Assembly: GCA_963726615.1 (NCBI GenBank)
Contig: CAVSCX010000011.1
Coordinates: 62,001 to 126,000 of the forward strand
Length of the DNA: 64,000 bases
Direction: 5' to 3'
Source of the DNA: CAWDZK01 sp963726615
Lineage (GTDB): Bacteria; Actinomycetota; Actinomycetes; JACCUZ01
Shown here: positions 41,316 to 49,693 of the stretch, piece by piece
How positions within the stretch are numbered: position 1 is the first letter of the stretch
How the letters are laid out: every line of letters starts with the position of its first letter
Notes under the pieces: model-generated
The model's database searches: none
Seen by the model: only the letters and a program-made list of their open reading frames with translations
Told to the model about the DNA's origin: nothing
Translations under genes and position numbers: made by a program

Positions 41316-42287
41316 GTGGGCGAGGAGACCGCTCCGCGGGCGGTGGCGGACGAGCAGGGGCAGGACCAGACGCCCCTCTCCGGTCCCGACGGCGGGTTCC
41401 GGGTCGACCTCGGCGCGCTGTTCGAGGGCCCGTTCGACCTCCTCCTCGGGCTGATCGCCAAGCACAAGCTGGACGTCACCGAGGTGGCCCTGTCCAAGGT
41501 CACCGACGAGTTCATCGCGCACATCAAGTCATCCAAAGGCGAGTGGGGCAACGACTGGCTTGGCCAGGCCACCGAGTTCCTCGTCGTCGCGGCCACCCTG
41601 CTCGACCTCAAGGCTGCCCGGCTGCTGCCCAGCGGGGAGGTCGAGGACGAGGAGGACCTGGCGCTGCTCGAGGCGCGGGACCTGCTGTTCGCGCGGCTGC
41701 TGCAGTACCGCGCGTACAAGCAGGTGGCCGCCGTCTTCGCCCGCCGGATGGCCGACGAGGCCGGCAGGCACCCGCGGTCGGTGGCGCTCGAGCCGCACCT
41801 GGCCGGGCTGCTGCCGGAGGTGCTGCTGGGCCTGGGCCCACGGGAGTTCGCGCTGCTGGCCGCCAAGGCCTTCGCTCCCAGGCAGGTCCCGACGATCTCC
41901 GTCGACCACCTGCACGCCCCGACTGTCAGCGTGCGCGAGCAGGCCGCGATCCTGGTCACCGTCCTGCGCCGGTCGCGCAGCTCGACCTTCCGCTCGCTCA
42001 CCGCCGACTGCCAGGGCACCCTGCTGGTGGTGGCACGCTTCCTCGCCCTGCTCGAGCTCTACCACGAGGGAGCCGTCACCTTCGAGCAGGTCGACCCGCT
42101 CGGCGAGCTGCACATCCGCTGGACCGGCTCCGACGAGGGCGAGATCGAGGTGCCGGACGAGTTCGAGGACGACGTCGACCGGCCCACCGACAGCGCCGCC
42201 GACGACGGCACCGACGACGACAACACCGACGACAGCACCGACGACAGCACCACGATCGACCTGAGAGAGACACGCACCGATGACTGA
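41316..42287 (+). CDS. scpA: Segregation and condensation protein A
   Basis: Kleisin subunit of the SMC-ScpAB condensin; 323 aa. The family hallmark FRVDLGALFEGPFDLLLGLIAKHKLDVTEVALSKVTDEFI lies near the N-terminus. DLKAARLLPSGEVEDEEDLALLEARDLL and the C-terminal winged-helix end (FLALLELYHEGAVTFEQVDPLGELHIRW) follow. After that comes a low-complexity acidic tail of about 45 residues (repeated TDD/DDST). The start is set by a leaderless-type -10. It overlaps scpB by 8 nt. The smc gene is not in the window. Confidence 0.95.
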   Translation: MGEETAPRAVADEQGQDQTPLSGPDGGFRVDLGALFEGPFDLLLGLIAKHKLDVTEVALSKVTDEFIAHIKSSKGEWGNDWLGQATEFLVVAATLLDLKAARLLPSGEVEDEEDLALLEARDLLFARLLQYRAYKQVAAVFARRMADEAGRHPRSVALEPHLAGLLPEVLLGLGPREFALLAAKAFAPRQVPTISVDHLHAPTVSVREQAAILVTVLRRSRSSTFRSLTADCQGTLLVVARFLALLELYHEGAVTFEQVDPLGELHIRWTGSDEGEIEVPDEFEDDVDRPTDSAADDGTDDDNTDDSTDDSTTIDLRETRTDD

Positions 42288-42894
42288 CGACCAGCAGCAC
42301 GACGGCACCGACGCGGTCGAGGAGGTGGTCCCGGACACCGGCGGCCCGAGCCTGCGCACGGCGCTCGAGGCGATCCTGATGGTGGTCGACCAGCCCGTCG
42401 GCGAGGTCGTGCTGGCGCAGGTCACCGAGAAGCCCACCGAGACCGTCCTGGCGACGCTGCGCGAGCTGGCCGCCGAGTACGACGAGCAGGAGCGAGGCTT
42501 CGAGCTGCGCGAGGTGGCCGGCGGCTGGCGCTTCTACACCAGGGAGAGCGCGGCGGCCTACGTCGAACGGTTCGTGCTCGACGGGCAGCAGGCACGGCTG
42601 ACCCAGGCCGCGCTGGAGACGCTTGCCGTCGTCGCCTACCGGCAGCCGGTCTCGCGGGCCAGGGTCTCTGCCGTCCGCGGCGTGAACGTCGACGGCGTGA
42701 TGCGCACCCTGGTGGCCCGCGGCCTGGTGGAGGAGGCCGGCCACGACGGTGAGGGCGGCTCGACGCTGTACCGCACCACGACGTACTTCCTGGAGCGGCT
42801 CGGCCTGCGGGACGTCGCCGAGCTGCCCGACCTGGCGCCGTTCCTGCCGGAGATGGACACCCTCGACGACGTCGCCGGCATCGGCACGGCGTGA
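42280..42894 (+). CDS. scpB: Segregation and condensation protein B
   Basis: Two winged-helix domains that dimerise and bind ScpA; 204 aa. Recognisable by LRTALEAILMVVDQPVGEVVLAQV, GFELREVAGGWRFYTRESAAAYVERFV, AALETLAVVAYRQPVSRARVSAVRGVNVDGVMRTLVARGLV and the C-terminal TTYFLERLGLRDVAELPDLAPFLP. The ATG lies inside scpA, and the stop overlaps the pseudouridine synthase start (4 nt). Confidence 0.96.
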   Translation: MTDDQQHDGTDAVEEVVPDTGGPSLRTALEAILMVVDQPVGEVVLAQVTEKPTETVLATLRELAAEYDEQERGFELREVAGGWRFYTRESAAAYVERFVLDGQQARLTQAALETLAVVAYRQPVSRARVSAVRGVNVDGVMRTLVARGLVEEAGHDGEGGSTLYRTTTYFLERLGLRDVAELPDLAPFLPEMDTLDDVAGIGTA

Positions 42895-43634
42895 GCAGGG
42901 ACGCGGAGCCGGACGGCGTCCGGCTGCAGCGCGTGCTGGCATCGGCCGGGCTGGGCAGCCGGCGCGCCTGCGAGGAGCTGATCGAGGAGGGCCGGGTCGA
43001 GGTCGACGGCTCGGTCGTCACGGTGCAGGGCATGCGGGTCGACCCTGCGACAGCGGTCATCAAGGTCGACGGGCTGCGGATCGCCTCAGCGCCCGACCAC
43101 GTCTACATCGTTCTCAACAAGCCCAAGGGCGTCGTGAGCACGATGAGCGACCCCGACGGCAGGCCGTCGCTGCAGGACTACGTCGCCGACCGCAACGCGC
43201 GGTTGTTCCACGTCGGCCGGCTCGACACCGACACCGAGGGCCTGATCATCCTCACCAACGACGGCGACCTGGCGCACCGGCTCGCGCACCCGTCGTACGG
43301 CGTGGAGAAGACCTACCTCGCCGAGGTCACCGGCCCGGTCGCGCGCGACGTGGGGAAGCGCCTGAAGGCCGGTGTCGAGCTCGAGGACGGGCTGGTGCAG
43401 GCCGACTCGTTCCGGCTGGTGGGCCAGTCCGGCAACCGGGTCATGGTCGAGGTGGCCCTGCACGAGGGCCGGAAGCACGTGGTGCGCCGGATGCTGGCCG
43501 AGGTCGGGCACCCCGTCCTGCGGCTGGTCCGCACCGACGTCGGGCCGATCTCGCTCGGCCACCTCAAGCCGGGCAAGCAGCGCAAGCTGAGCCAGCAGGA
43601 GATCGGGGCGCTGTACAAGGCCGTCGGTCTCTGA
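42891..43634 (+). CDS. rluB: 23S rRNA pseudouridine synthase, RluB/RsuA family
   Basis: 247 aa. The N-terminal S4 domain (VRLQRVLASAGLGSRRACEELIEEGRVEVDG) precedes the catalytic domain with the invariant Asp in GRLDTDTEGLIILTNDGDLAHRLAHPS. The RKHVVRRMLAEVGHPVLRLVRTDVG motif follows. RluB-type enzymes modify U2605 of 23S rRNA; the exact target here is inferred. GTG start coupled to scpB. It is the last gene of the conserved block before the accessory region. Confidence 0.93.
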   Translation: MSRDAEPDGVRLQRVLASAGLGSRRACEELIEEGRVEVDGSVVTVQGMRVDPATAVIKVDGLRIASAPDHVYIVLNKPKGVVSTMSDPDGRPSLQDYVADRNARLFHVGRLDTDTEGLIILTNDGDLAHRLAHPSYGVEKTYLAEVTGPVARDVGKRLKAGVELEDGLVQADSFRLVGQSGNRVMVEVALHEGRKHVVRRMLAEVGHPVLRLVRTDVGPISLGHLKPGKQRKLSQQEIGALYKAVGL

Positions 43635-43658
43635 CTCCTCCCACCGTCCCCGAGACGG

Positions 43659-44552
43659 TCAAGGAGCGGCGTAGTGGGCGATGACGTCGACGCAGCGCTG
43701 GAACTGCGCAGGCGCAGCGGGGTTCTTCCAGCCGAGCTTCTCGAGCGCCCAGTCGACGGCGAAGGCCGGCACCAGGCCGGCCGCGGCAGGTTCAGGATCG
43801 GCGACTCGCGCATACCCTCGCCGCAGCAGGTCCGAACGGTCGTGCCAAGGGGCGCCTGCCGACACCTCCCACCGCGCGAGGTCGAAGGCCGCTGGCGCAG
43901 GGCCGGCGAACTCCCAGTCGATGACGCCGACGATCGCGGCGTCGTCGACCAAGAGGTTCTTGGGCAAGAAGTCACCTTGGGCCAGCGAGAGCGTCGCCGC
44001 CGGACGCGTCCTCACCTCCTCGCGCAGGAAGTCAGCGCCCTGCTCGACGACCCTGGCCGCATCCGCCCCGAGTGCCTCGTCGACGATGCGCACCACCCTG
44101 GCCACGGCGGAGTCCTCGGGCAGCCGTAGCCGATGTCGGACACCGCGGTCGGGGACCGCGCTGTGGATCCTTGCCAGCAGCTCACCACCGTCGACGACGA
44201 GCCGCTCCAGGTCCGAGTGCGGCAGCTCGCCCACGAACTGGTCGAGCGAACGCCCCGGCAGATGCTGCTGGACGGAGAAGGACAGCAGCTCGCCGTCGTG
44301 CTCCAGGTGCTCGACGCCGAGCACCTCGGGCGTCGGCACGCCGAGGTCACGCGCCTGCGCCATGAGGTGTGCCTCGTTCACGAACCATGGTTTCGGCTGG
44401 CGTGCGATCCGTGCGATCACGGCCACGCCGTCCTGAAGCTCGGCGCGGTACGTCTCGTTCATGCCGCCGCCGGACAATGGAACCAGCCGCTCGACGTCCC
44501 GGCCACACACCGACCGCACCACGGAGTCGATGATCGACCGTGGCGTTGTCAT
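43659..44552 (-). CDS. Aminoglycoside phosphotransferase (APH)-family protein
   Basis: About 297 aa, protein-kinase-like fold. The N-lobe has LVPLSGGGMNETYRAEL. The catalytic loop is LSLAQGDFLPKNLLVDD (HGD of classical APH is QGD here), followed by the metal-binding VIDWEFAGPAPAAFDLARW. It could phosphorylate an antibiotic, or a sugar, choline or other small alcohol; the family is too broad to say. Start uncertain: ATG 44552 fits the family, but ATG 44615 and 44627 in the same frame would add 21-25 residues. It stands alone, convergent with rluB. Confidence 0.78.
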   Translation of the reverse strand: MTTPRSIIDSVVRSVCGRDVERLVPLSGGGMNETYRAELQDGVAVIARIARQPKPWFVNEAHLMAQARDLGVPTPEVLGVEHLEHDGELLSFSVQQHLPGRSLDQFVGELPHSDLERLVVDGGELLARIHSAVPDRGVRHRLRLPEDSAVARVVRIVDEALGADAARVVEQGADFLREEVRTRPAATLSLAQGDFLPKNLLVDDAAIVGVIDWEFAGPAPAAFDLARWEVSAGAPWHDRSDLLRRGYARVADPEPAAAGLVPAFAVDWALEKLGWKNPAAPAQFQRCVDVIAHYAAP

Positions 44553-44627
44553 CACCGGCTCATGGTCGCGCACCGATCCGCTTGCGGCGATCCGGACGAA
44601 CTCGGCAATCTCCATCTGCGGCCTCAT

Positions 44628-44797
44628 GGTCAGCCGGATGCGAGCTCGGGCCCACTGCGCTCGGCTGGTCGCGCGCCCACGGTCGGGGTTGCCGGACGTG
44701 ACCCGCCCCGTACGCATGCCAGACCTCCGCGGGTCGCGCGTCAGGGCAGCCGGAAGCCCTTGTGCACAAAGGGGTTTCCTCCTGCTCTGACTTGCGC
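44628..44797. other. Gap between the APH and HNH genes
   Basis: About 200 nt with no convincing gene. Apart from the SOS promoter region just downstream I see no repeat, terminator or RNA. Confidence 0.4.
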
Positions 44798-44818
44798 TAG
44801 ACTCGAACACACGTTCGA
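44798..44818 (+). promoter_or_regulatory. LexA-type SOS box and -10 of the DUF222-HNH gene
   Basis: TCGAACACACGTTCGA at 44803-44818 is a perfect match to the Gram-positive and actinobacterial LexA palindrome TCGAAC-N4-GTTCGA. The likely -10 TAGACT (44798-44803) abuts it, so bound LexA would block transcription. The GTG start is 20 nt further on, after a GGAGGT site. It predicts DNA-damage induction. Confidence 0.85.
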
Positions 44819-44838
44819 AGACGCGCGGAGGTGGGTCG

Positions 44839-46314
44839 GTGCTCGGGTCCCAGGAGTCGGTGGTGCTGCTGCCGGACCCGGCCGACCTGCCCGACCCTGT
44901 GCTGCCGCCGGACCCGCTGGCCGGGGTGTGCCGGGACCTGGTGCCCGACGGGCCGCCGGAGTTGTGGCTGCCGGTCGGGGACGACCTCGATGACGTCGCC
45001 GGGCTGGGCGAGTGGCCCCCGGCAGGGCTGGCGGCAGACCTGGACGCGACGGTGCCGGGTCCGCTGCTGGCCGACCTGCTCGACGCCACGGACCTGACCG
45101 GCTGCAGTGACTCCGAGCTGGTGGGGGCCGTGCGGGCTGCCTACCGGCTGCAGTCCTGGGCTGCCTCGGTCGAGGTGGAGGCGACCTGCACGCTGGTGGG
45201 CCGCTGCGAGACCTGGCGCGGGGTCGCCCCGCACGGGCAGCAGGTGGCGGGGGAGTCGGTGTCGGCGGAGCTGATGGCCGCCACCGAGGTCGGCTGCGCG
45301 CTGGACCTGGCCCCCCAGACCGCCCGCGGCAAGGTCGCCCTCGCGATGGACCTGGCTCGGCTGCCGGCGACGCGGGCCGGACTGTCGGTCGGGGTCTTGG
45401 ACCTGCCGAAGGCGCGGATGCTGGCCGAGGAGCTGCGGCCGCTGGACGACGCGCGGGCGCAGGCGGTGGAGGCCCGGCTCGGGCCGGGTGCCTCGGGCCG
45501 GACCCGGGCGCAGCTGGCGGGCAGCGTGCGGCGGGCGGTGCTGGCGATCGCGCCGCAGGACGCGCAGGAGCGGCACGAGCGGTCGGTGGCCGATCGTCGG
45601 GTCGAGTTCTTCCCGTTGTCCGAGGGCATGGCCGGGATGACCTGGACCGGCTCCGCGGAGCGGGTCGAGGCGTTCCGGGTCTGGCTCGACGGGCTGGCCC
45701 GGCAGGCCAAGGGTCCCGCCGGCACGGATGAGCGGACGATGGACCAGGTCCGGGCCGACGTGCTCGGTGATCTGGCCGAGCACGCCCTGACGGTCTCCGA
45801 CCTGCCGGTGCGGCACGGCCGCCGCCCGCAGGTCCAGGTAGTGGTCGGGCTCGGGACGCTGCTCGGGCTGGACGAGGCGCCAGGGGAGCTGGCCGGCTAC
45901 GGCCCTATCACCGCCGGCACCGCTCGCCGGATCGCTGCTGACGCGACCTGGCGGCGGCTGACCGTCGACCCGCGGACCGGCCGCTTCGACGAGCTGTCGG
46001 TCGACTCCTACGAACCACCGCAGGACATGGCCGACCATGTCGCCGCCCGTGACGTGACCTGCCGGTCGCCCGGCTGCCGGCAACCGGCCCACCGGTGCGA
46101 CCTTGACCACCGCGTCCCGCACCCACGCGGACCGACCGACGCCGCGAACCTGCAGCTGCTCTGCCGGTCCCATCACACCGTCAAGACCCACACCGCGACC
46201 GCCGTCGAGATCGACGGGACGGACGGGCTGCGGTTCACCCTGCCCTCGGGACGCTCGTACGTCCGACCTGACGACCGGGCGCTCGCGGACCCCGTCGACA
46301 CTCCGCCGTTCTGA
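44839..46314 (+). CDS. DUF222 / HNH endonuclease-domain protein (REP13E12 type)
   Basis: 491 aa. A DUF222 domain (~residues 70-330) precedes a C-terminal HNH nuclease domain. The pattern is CRSPGCRQPAHRCDLDHRVPHPRGP with the catalytic His in DLDHR, the Asn in TDAANLQLLC and the last His in RSHHTVKTH. The family corresponds to the M. tuberculosis 13E12 repeat proteins, which are multi-copy and known to be LexA-regulated. The target DNA and any mobility function are unknown. GTG start, GGAGGT upstream. The terminal Pro-rich N-terminus (PDPADLPDP) is typical of the family. Confidence 0.92.
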   Translation: MLGSQESVVLLPDPADLPDPVLPPDPLAGVCRDLVPDGPPELWLPVGDDLDDVAGLGEWPPAGLAADLDATVPGPLLADLLDATDLTGCSDSELVGAVRAAYRLQSWAASVEVEATCTLVGRCETWRGVAPHGQQVAGESVSAELMAATEVGCALDLAPQTARGKVALAMDLARLPATRAGLSVGVLDLPKARMLAEELRPLDDARAQAVEARLGPGASGRTRAQLAGSVRRAVLAIAPQDAQERHERSVADRRVEFFPLSEGMAGMTWTGSAERVEAFRVWLDGLARQAKGPAGTDERTMDQVRADVLGDLAEHALTVSDLPVRHGRRPQVQVVVGLGTLLGLDEAPGELAGYGPITAGTARRIAADATWRRLTVDPRTGRFDELSVDSYEPPQDMADHVAARDVTCRSPGCRQPAHRCDLDHRVPHPRGPTDAANLQLLCRSHHTVKTHTATAVEIDGTDGLRFTLPSGRSYVRPDDRALADPVDTPPF

Positions 46315-46335
46315 ACGGTGCACTCGACGGTGGCC

Positions 46336-46914
46336 TCAGTCGCCGTCAGCGGCGACAACGCGACCGCGGAGGCGGTCGAACGCCTTGGGGGATGCCAGCG
46401 TCGCGAGCTGGTCAGCGATCGTCCGGGCGCAGTCCTCGGGGGTGACGTGCGTGGTGTCGACCGCGATGTCGTGCTCCGCGTGACCGTGGACCCCGCCCTG
46501 GGACCGGGCGAGTCCGGTGGGTCGGTCGCCACGCGCCCGCTCCCGCCGCTCCAGCTCCTCCTGCGCGCACCACAGGTCGACGAGCGTCACGTCGTACCCG
46601 TCCAGGACCTCGAGGAGGTCGGCCAGACGCCAGGGCTCGCTGAGCGGGTAGTCCATGATGACGTCGTTGCCCACCGACGCGAGCGCTGCCACGGCCCGGT
46701 GGTAGCCGAGGCGGGTCCGCCGCAGCATCTCGGCCACCTCGGCGGCGTCGAGCGCGCGGTGGTGCACCGTCGAACGCATCGCTCCCACCGCGTCGACGGG
46801 AACGAGGAACCACGGGTCGGGGAGCAGCGGCAGCAGGGCGCGCCCGATGCTGCTCTTGCCGGAGCTCGATGCACCGTTCAGCAGGATGATCCGGCCCTGT
46901 CGCAGGTGCACCAC
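46336..46914 (-). CDS. Chloramphenicol phosphotransferase-like kinase
   Basis: 192 aa. P-loop LLNGASSSGKSSIGRALLPLL (Walker A) near the N-terminus. It is followed by WFLVPVDAVGAM, IMDYPLSEPWRL and RRERARGDRPTGLARSQGGVHGHAEHDIAVDTTH. This arrangement matches the CPT family, whose Streptomyces venezuelae member phosphorylates chloramphenicol. Substrate here unproven. GTG start with TACAGT 6 nt upstream on this strand (46921-46926). Divergent from the methyltransferase gene. Confidence 0.85.
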   Translation of the reverse strand: MVHLRQGRIILLNGASSSGKSSIGRALLPLLPDPWFLVPVDAVGAMRSTVHHRALDAAEVAEMLRRTRLGYHRAVAALASVGNDVIMDYPLSEPWRLADLLEVLDGYDVTLVDLWCAQEELERRERARGDRPTGLARSQGGVHGHAEHDIAVDTTHVTPEDCARTIADQLATLASPKAFDRLRGRVVAADGD

Positions 46915-46920
46915 GCGGCG

Positions 46921-46960
46921 ACTGTAGCGATGCGCAGACCAGCTGCTCGCCTCCTAGGGT
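46921..46960. promoter_or_regulatory. Divergent leaderless promoters
   Basis: On the minus strand TACAGT (46921-46926) is 6 nt before the CPT-like GTG. On the plus strand TAGGGT (46955-46960) is 7 nt before GTG 46968. Confidence 0.5.
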
Positions 46961-46967
46961 GGTCGTC

Positions 46968-47600
46968 GTGACCAGGCCGCAGGACGTCGTGCGCGCCGGC
47001 TACGACGCCATCGGCGGGCGCTACCACGCGTGGTCTCACGCGAGCCCCACCCGGCTGCGCATGGTGGACGTGGTGCTGGGCCGGCTTGCACCCGGCAGTG
47101 TCGTGGTCGACCTCGGGTGCGGTGCGGGCGACCCGGCGACCCGGCTGCTCGCGGAGGCCGGCCACCTGGTTCTCGGCGTCGACCTGTCGCGTGGTCAGCT
47201 GGAGATCGCCCGCCGGCTCGCGCCGCAGGCATCGCTGGTGCAGGCCGACGTCACGTCGTTCGCCCTCGCGCCGGCGTCGGTCGATGCGGTGGTGTCCCTC
47301 TATGCGCTCGGTCACCTGCCGTCGGCGACGCACGCCCCGCTCTACGCGGCCGTTGCCACGTGGCTGCGGCCTGGCGGCCTGCTGCTCACCAGCGCACCGC
47401 TCGGTGCGGGCGACGGCGGCGACGACGACTGGCTCGGCGTCCCGATGTTCTTCGGCGGCATCGGCGTCGAGGCGACCCTCGCCGCGATCGAGGACGCACG
47501 CCTGCGGATCGACTCGGCCGAGGTGGTCGTGGACGACGAGGGCGTCGAGCGGTTCCTGTGGGTCGCGGCGACCCGGCCCGCGCGGGTGATGGCGCCATGA
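46968..47600 (+). CDS. Class I SAM-dependent methyltransferase
   Basis: 210 aa. N-terminal YDAIGGRYHAW, motif I VVVDLGCGAGDPATRLLAEAG (~residue 45), GVDLSRGQLEIARRLAP, VQADVTSFALAPASVDAVVSLYALGHL and the post-motif LRPGGLLLTSAPLG. GTG 46968 is preferred over GTG 46959 because TAGGGT sits 7 nt before it. It overlaps the YjbR-family gene by 4 nt. Substrate unknown. Confidence 0.85.
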   Translation: MTRPQDVVRAGYDAIGGRYHAWSHASPTRLRMVDVVLGRLAPGSVVVDLGCGAGDPATRLLAEAGHLVLGVDLSRGQLEIARRLAPQASLVQADVTSFALAPASVDAVVSLYALGHLPSATHAPLYAAVATWLRPGGLLLTSAPLGAGDGGDDDWLGVPMFFGGIGVEATLAAIEDARLRIDSAEVVVDDEGVERFLWVAATRPARVMAP

Positions 47601-47962
47601 CCCGCACGCCGCTGGACCGGGTGCGCGCCTTCTGCCTGGCGCTGCCGGAGGTCACCGAGCGGCTCAGCCACGGCGCCCCGACCTTCTTCGTGGGCACGAA
47701 GGTCGTCGTCTCCTACTGGGACGACCACCACGGCGACGGGATGCGGTCGCTGTGGTGCGCGGCCCCGCCGGGTGCGCAGGAGGAGATGGTCCGGGAGGAC
47801 CCGGAACGCTTCTTCCGCCCGCCCTACGTCGGGCACCGCGGCTGGCTGGGGGTGCGCCTCGAGGGCCGGCCGGACTGGGCCGAGGTGGAGGCCGTCTGCA
47901 TCGAGGCCTACCGCTGCGTCGCGCCGAAGCGGCTCGTGCGTCGGCTCGACGACGGGGAGTAG
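47597..47962 (+). CDS. MmcQ/YjbR family protein
   Basis: 121 aa, one domain. Diagnostic segments are VRAFCLALPEVTERLSHGAPTFFVGTKVV, LWCAAPPGAQEEMV and PPYVGHRGWLGVRLEG, ending VAPKRLVRRLDD. The fold is described as a double-wing DNA-binding-like domain; molecular role unknown. ATG start coupled to the upstream methyltransferase gene. Confidence 0.88.
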   Translation: MTRTPLDRVRAFCLALPEVTERLSHGAPTFFVGTKVVVSYWDDHHGDGMRSLWCAAPPGAQEEMVREDPERFFRPPYVGHRGWLGVRLEGRPDWAEVEAVCIEAYRCVAPKRLVRRLDDGE

Positions 47963-47965
47963 GTT
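47960..47965 (+). promoter_or_regulatory. Leaderless -10 overlapping a stop codon
   Basis: TAGGTT includes the TAG stop of the preceding gene and ends 6 nt before ATG 47972. Confidence 0.45.
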
Positions 47966-47971
47966 CCGCGG

Positions 47972-48742
47972 ATGGCCTTCGACGTCACAGCCCAGGCGTA
48001 CGGCCGGTTCATGGGCCGCTGGTCCGAGCCGCTCGCCGGCTCGCTCGCGGACCTCGCCGGTGTCCGGTCCGGTCACGCCGTGCTCGACGTGGGCTGCGGC
48101 CCCGGCGCCCTCACGGCCGAGCTCGTAGCCCGCCTGGGCCCGGAGGCGGTCTGCGCCGTCGAGCCGTCCGCGCCCTTCGTCGACGCCGTGCGCGCGCGGC
48201 TTCCGGGGGTCGACGTCCGCCGCGCGGCCGCGGAGGACCTGCCCTTCCCGGACGGCGCGTTCGACGTCGCCCTTGCCCAGCTCGTCGTGCACTTCATGGC
48301 CGACCCGGTGGCCGGCCTGCGCGAGATGGCCCGCGTCACCCGTCCGGGCGGGGTCGTCGCCGCGTGCGTGTGGGACGACGCGGGCGGGCGCTCGCCGCTG
48401 TCGACGTACTGGCGGGCGGCCCGCGAGCTGGACCCGGCCACTCCCGGCGAGGCGTGGCTCCCCGGCACCCGGCAGGGGCACCTCGCCGAGCTGGCGCGGG
48501 CGGCCGGTCTCGGCGACGTCGAGGAGTCGGAGCTGGCCGTGGGGGTGCGGTTCCCCTCGGTCGAGGACTGGTGGGAGCCGTACACGTTCGGGGTCGGCCC
48601 CGCCGGGGACCACGTCGCCGGGCTGGACGACGCCGGCCGCCGGGCACTCCGCGACCGGTGCGAGGCACTCCTCCCGCCGGCGCCGTTCGAGCTGGCCGCG
48701 GTGGCCTGGGCGGTGCGCGCTCGGGTCCCCTCGGAGCGCTAG
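47972..48742 (+). CDS. Class I SAM-dependent methyltransferase
   Basis: 256 aa. N-terminal AYGRFMGRWSEPLAGSL, motif I VLDVGCGPGALTAELVARLG (~residue 37), VEPSAPFVDAVRARLPG, AAAEDLPFPDGAFDVALAQLVVHFMAD and VTRPGGVVAACVWDD. The N-terminal pattern resembles small-molecule methyltransferases; no substrate can be named. It probably has its own leaderless promoter. It ends convergently with the EamA gene (4-nt overlap). Confidence 0.87.
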   Translation: MAFDVTAQAYGRFMGRWSEPLAGSLADLAGVRSGHAVLDVGCGPGALTAELVARLGPEAVCAVEPSAPFVDAVRARLPGVDVRRAAAEDLPFPDGAFDVALAQLVVHFMADPVAGLREMARVTRPGGVVAACVWDDAGGRSPLSTYWRAARELDPATPGEAWLPGTRQGHLAELARAAGLGDVEESELAVGVRFPSVEDWWEPYTFGVGPAGDHVAGLDDAGRRALRDRCEALLPPAPFELAAVAWAVRARVPSER

Positions 48743-49620
48743 TCCACCGCTGGCGCCGCCTGCCCCTCCCGCTGCCCGAGGGTCACGCCCACGCTGGCCA
48801 GGCTGACGAGCACCAGGGCCACGAGCTCGCGCGGCCCGAGCCGCTGCCCGAGCACGACCAGGCCCGCGACAGCCGCGGCGCCCGGCTCCAGGCTCATCAG
48901 CACCCCGAACACCCGCGTCGGCAGCCGGCGCAGTGCGGTGAGCTCCAGCGCGTACGGCACCACCGACGAGAGCAGTGCCACGGCGGCGCCGACGAGGAGA
49001 GCCCAGCCGTCGGCCACCGCGTGCGCGGCTCCGGCGGCGCCGAACGGCAGGGCGATCAGCGTGGACACGCACAGGGCCACCGCCAGCCCGCTGACGCCGG
49101 GCAGCACCTTGCCCACCCGGGCGCTGGCCAGGATGTAGGCGCCCCAGAACAACCCCGCGAGCAGGGCCAGAGCCAACCCTGCGAGCGGGGTGGATCCGGT
49201 GTCCCGCAGGCCCAGCAGCACGACACCGGCGCCGGCGAGCGCGACCCACAGCAGCTCGGCCAGCCGGCGGGTCTGCGCGAGCGCGACAAGCAACGGGCCG
49301 AGGAACTCCACGGTCACCGCGACCCCGAGCGGCACGTCGCGGATGGCCAGGTAGAACACCAGGTTCATCGCACCCATCGACACGCCGAGCAGGACGGCCG
49401 CGGTCCACTGCGCCCGGCTCCACCGACGGACCGCCGGCCGCGTGAGGGCCATGAGCAGCAGCGCCGCGATCGCGAGCCGCAGCAGCGTGACGCCGGCCGG
49501 ACCGGTGACGTCGAAGATCGTTCGTGCGACGGCGCTGCCGGTCTGCACCGACGCCACAGCCACCAGGACCAGTGCCGGAGCGGGGACGCGGTCTCCCACC
49601 GATGTCGCAGGGCTGGACAC
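48739..49620 (-). CDS. EamA/DMT family transporter (RhtA-like)
   Basis: 293 aa with about ten hydrophobic helices in two EamA repeats. Examples are VLVAVASVQTGSAVARTIF, VLLGVSMGAMNLVFYLAIRDVPLGVAVTVEFLGPLLV and LLSSVVPYALELTALRRLPTRVFGVLMSLEPGAAAVAG. The family exports metabolites such as amino acids (threonine/homoserine exporter RhtA) or drugs. GTG start, with TAGGGT 6 nt upstream on this strand. It is divergent from aroH. Confidence 0.88.
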   Translation of the reverse strand: MSSPATSVGDRVPAPALVLVAVASVQTGSAVARTIFDVTGPAGVTLLRLAIAALLLMALTRPAVRRWSRAQWTAAVLLGVSMGAMNLVFYLAIRDVPLGVAVTVEFLGPLLVALAQTRRLAELLWVALAGAGVVLLGLRDTGSTPLAGLALALLAGLFWGAYILASARVGKVLPGVSGLAVALCVSTLIALPFGAAGAAHAVADGWALLVGAAVALLSSVVPYALELTALRRLPTRVFGVLMSLEPGAAAVAGLVVLGQRLGPRELVALVLVSLASVGVTLGQREGQAAPAVD

Positions 49621-49626
49621 GCCGCG

Positions 49627-49653
49627 ACCCTACGGTGCCGCTGCGGATAGGTT
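49627..49653. promoter_or_regulatory. Divergent promoter elements between the EamA gene and aroH
   Basis: The minus-strand TAGGGT (49627-49632) lies 6 nt before the EamA GTG (leaderless). The plus-strand TAGGTT (49648-49653) would give aroH a ~35-nt leader containing the strong site GGAGGAGGT (49678-49686). Confidence 0.5.
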
Positions 49654-49693
49654 GCGGCAGGTCCGAAGGCCAACGACGGAGGAGGTGCCCGCC

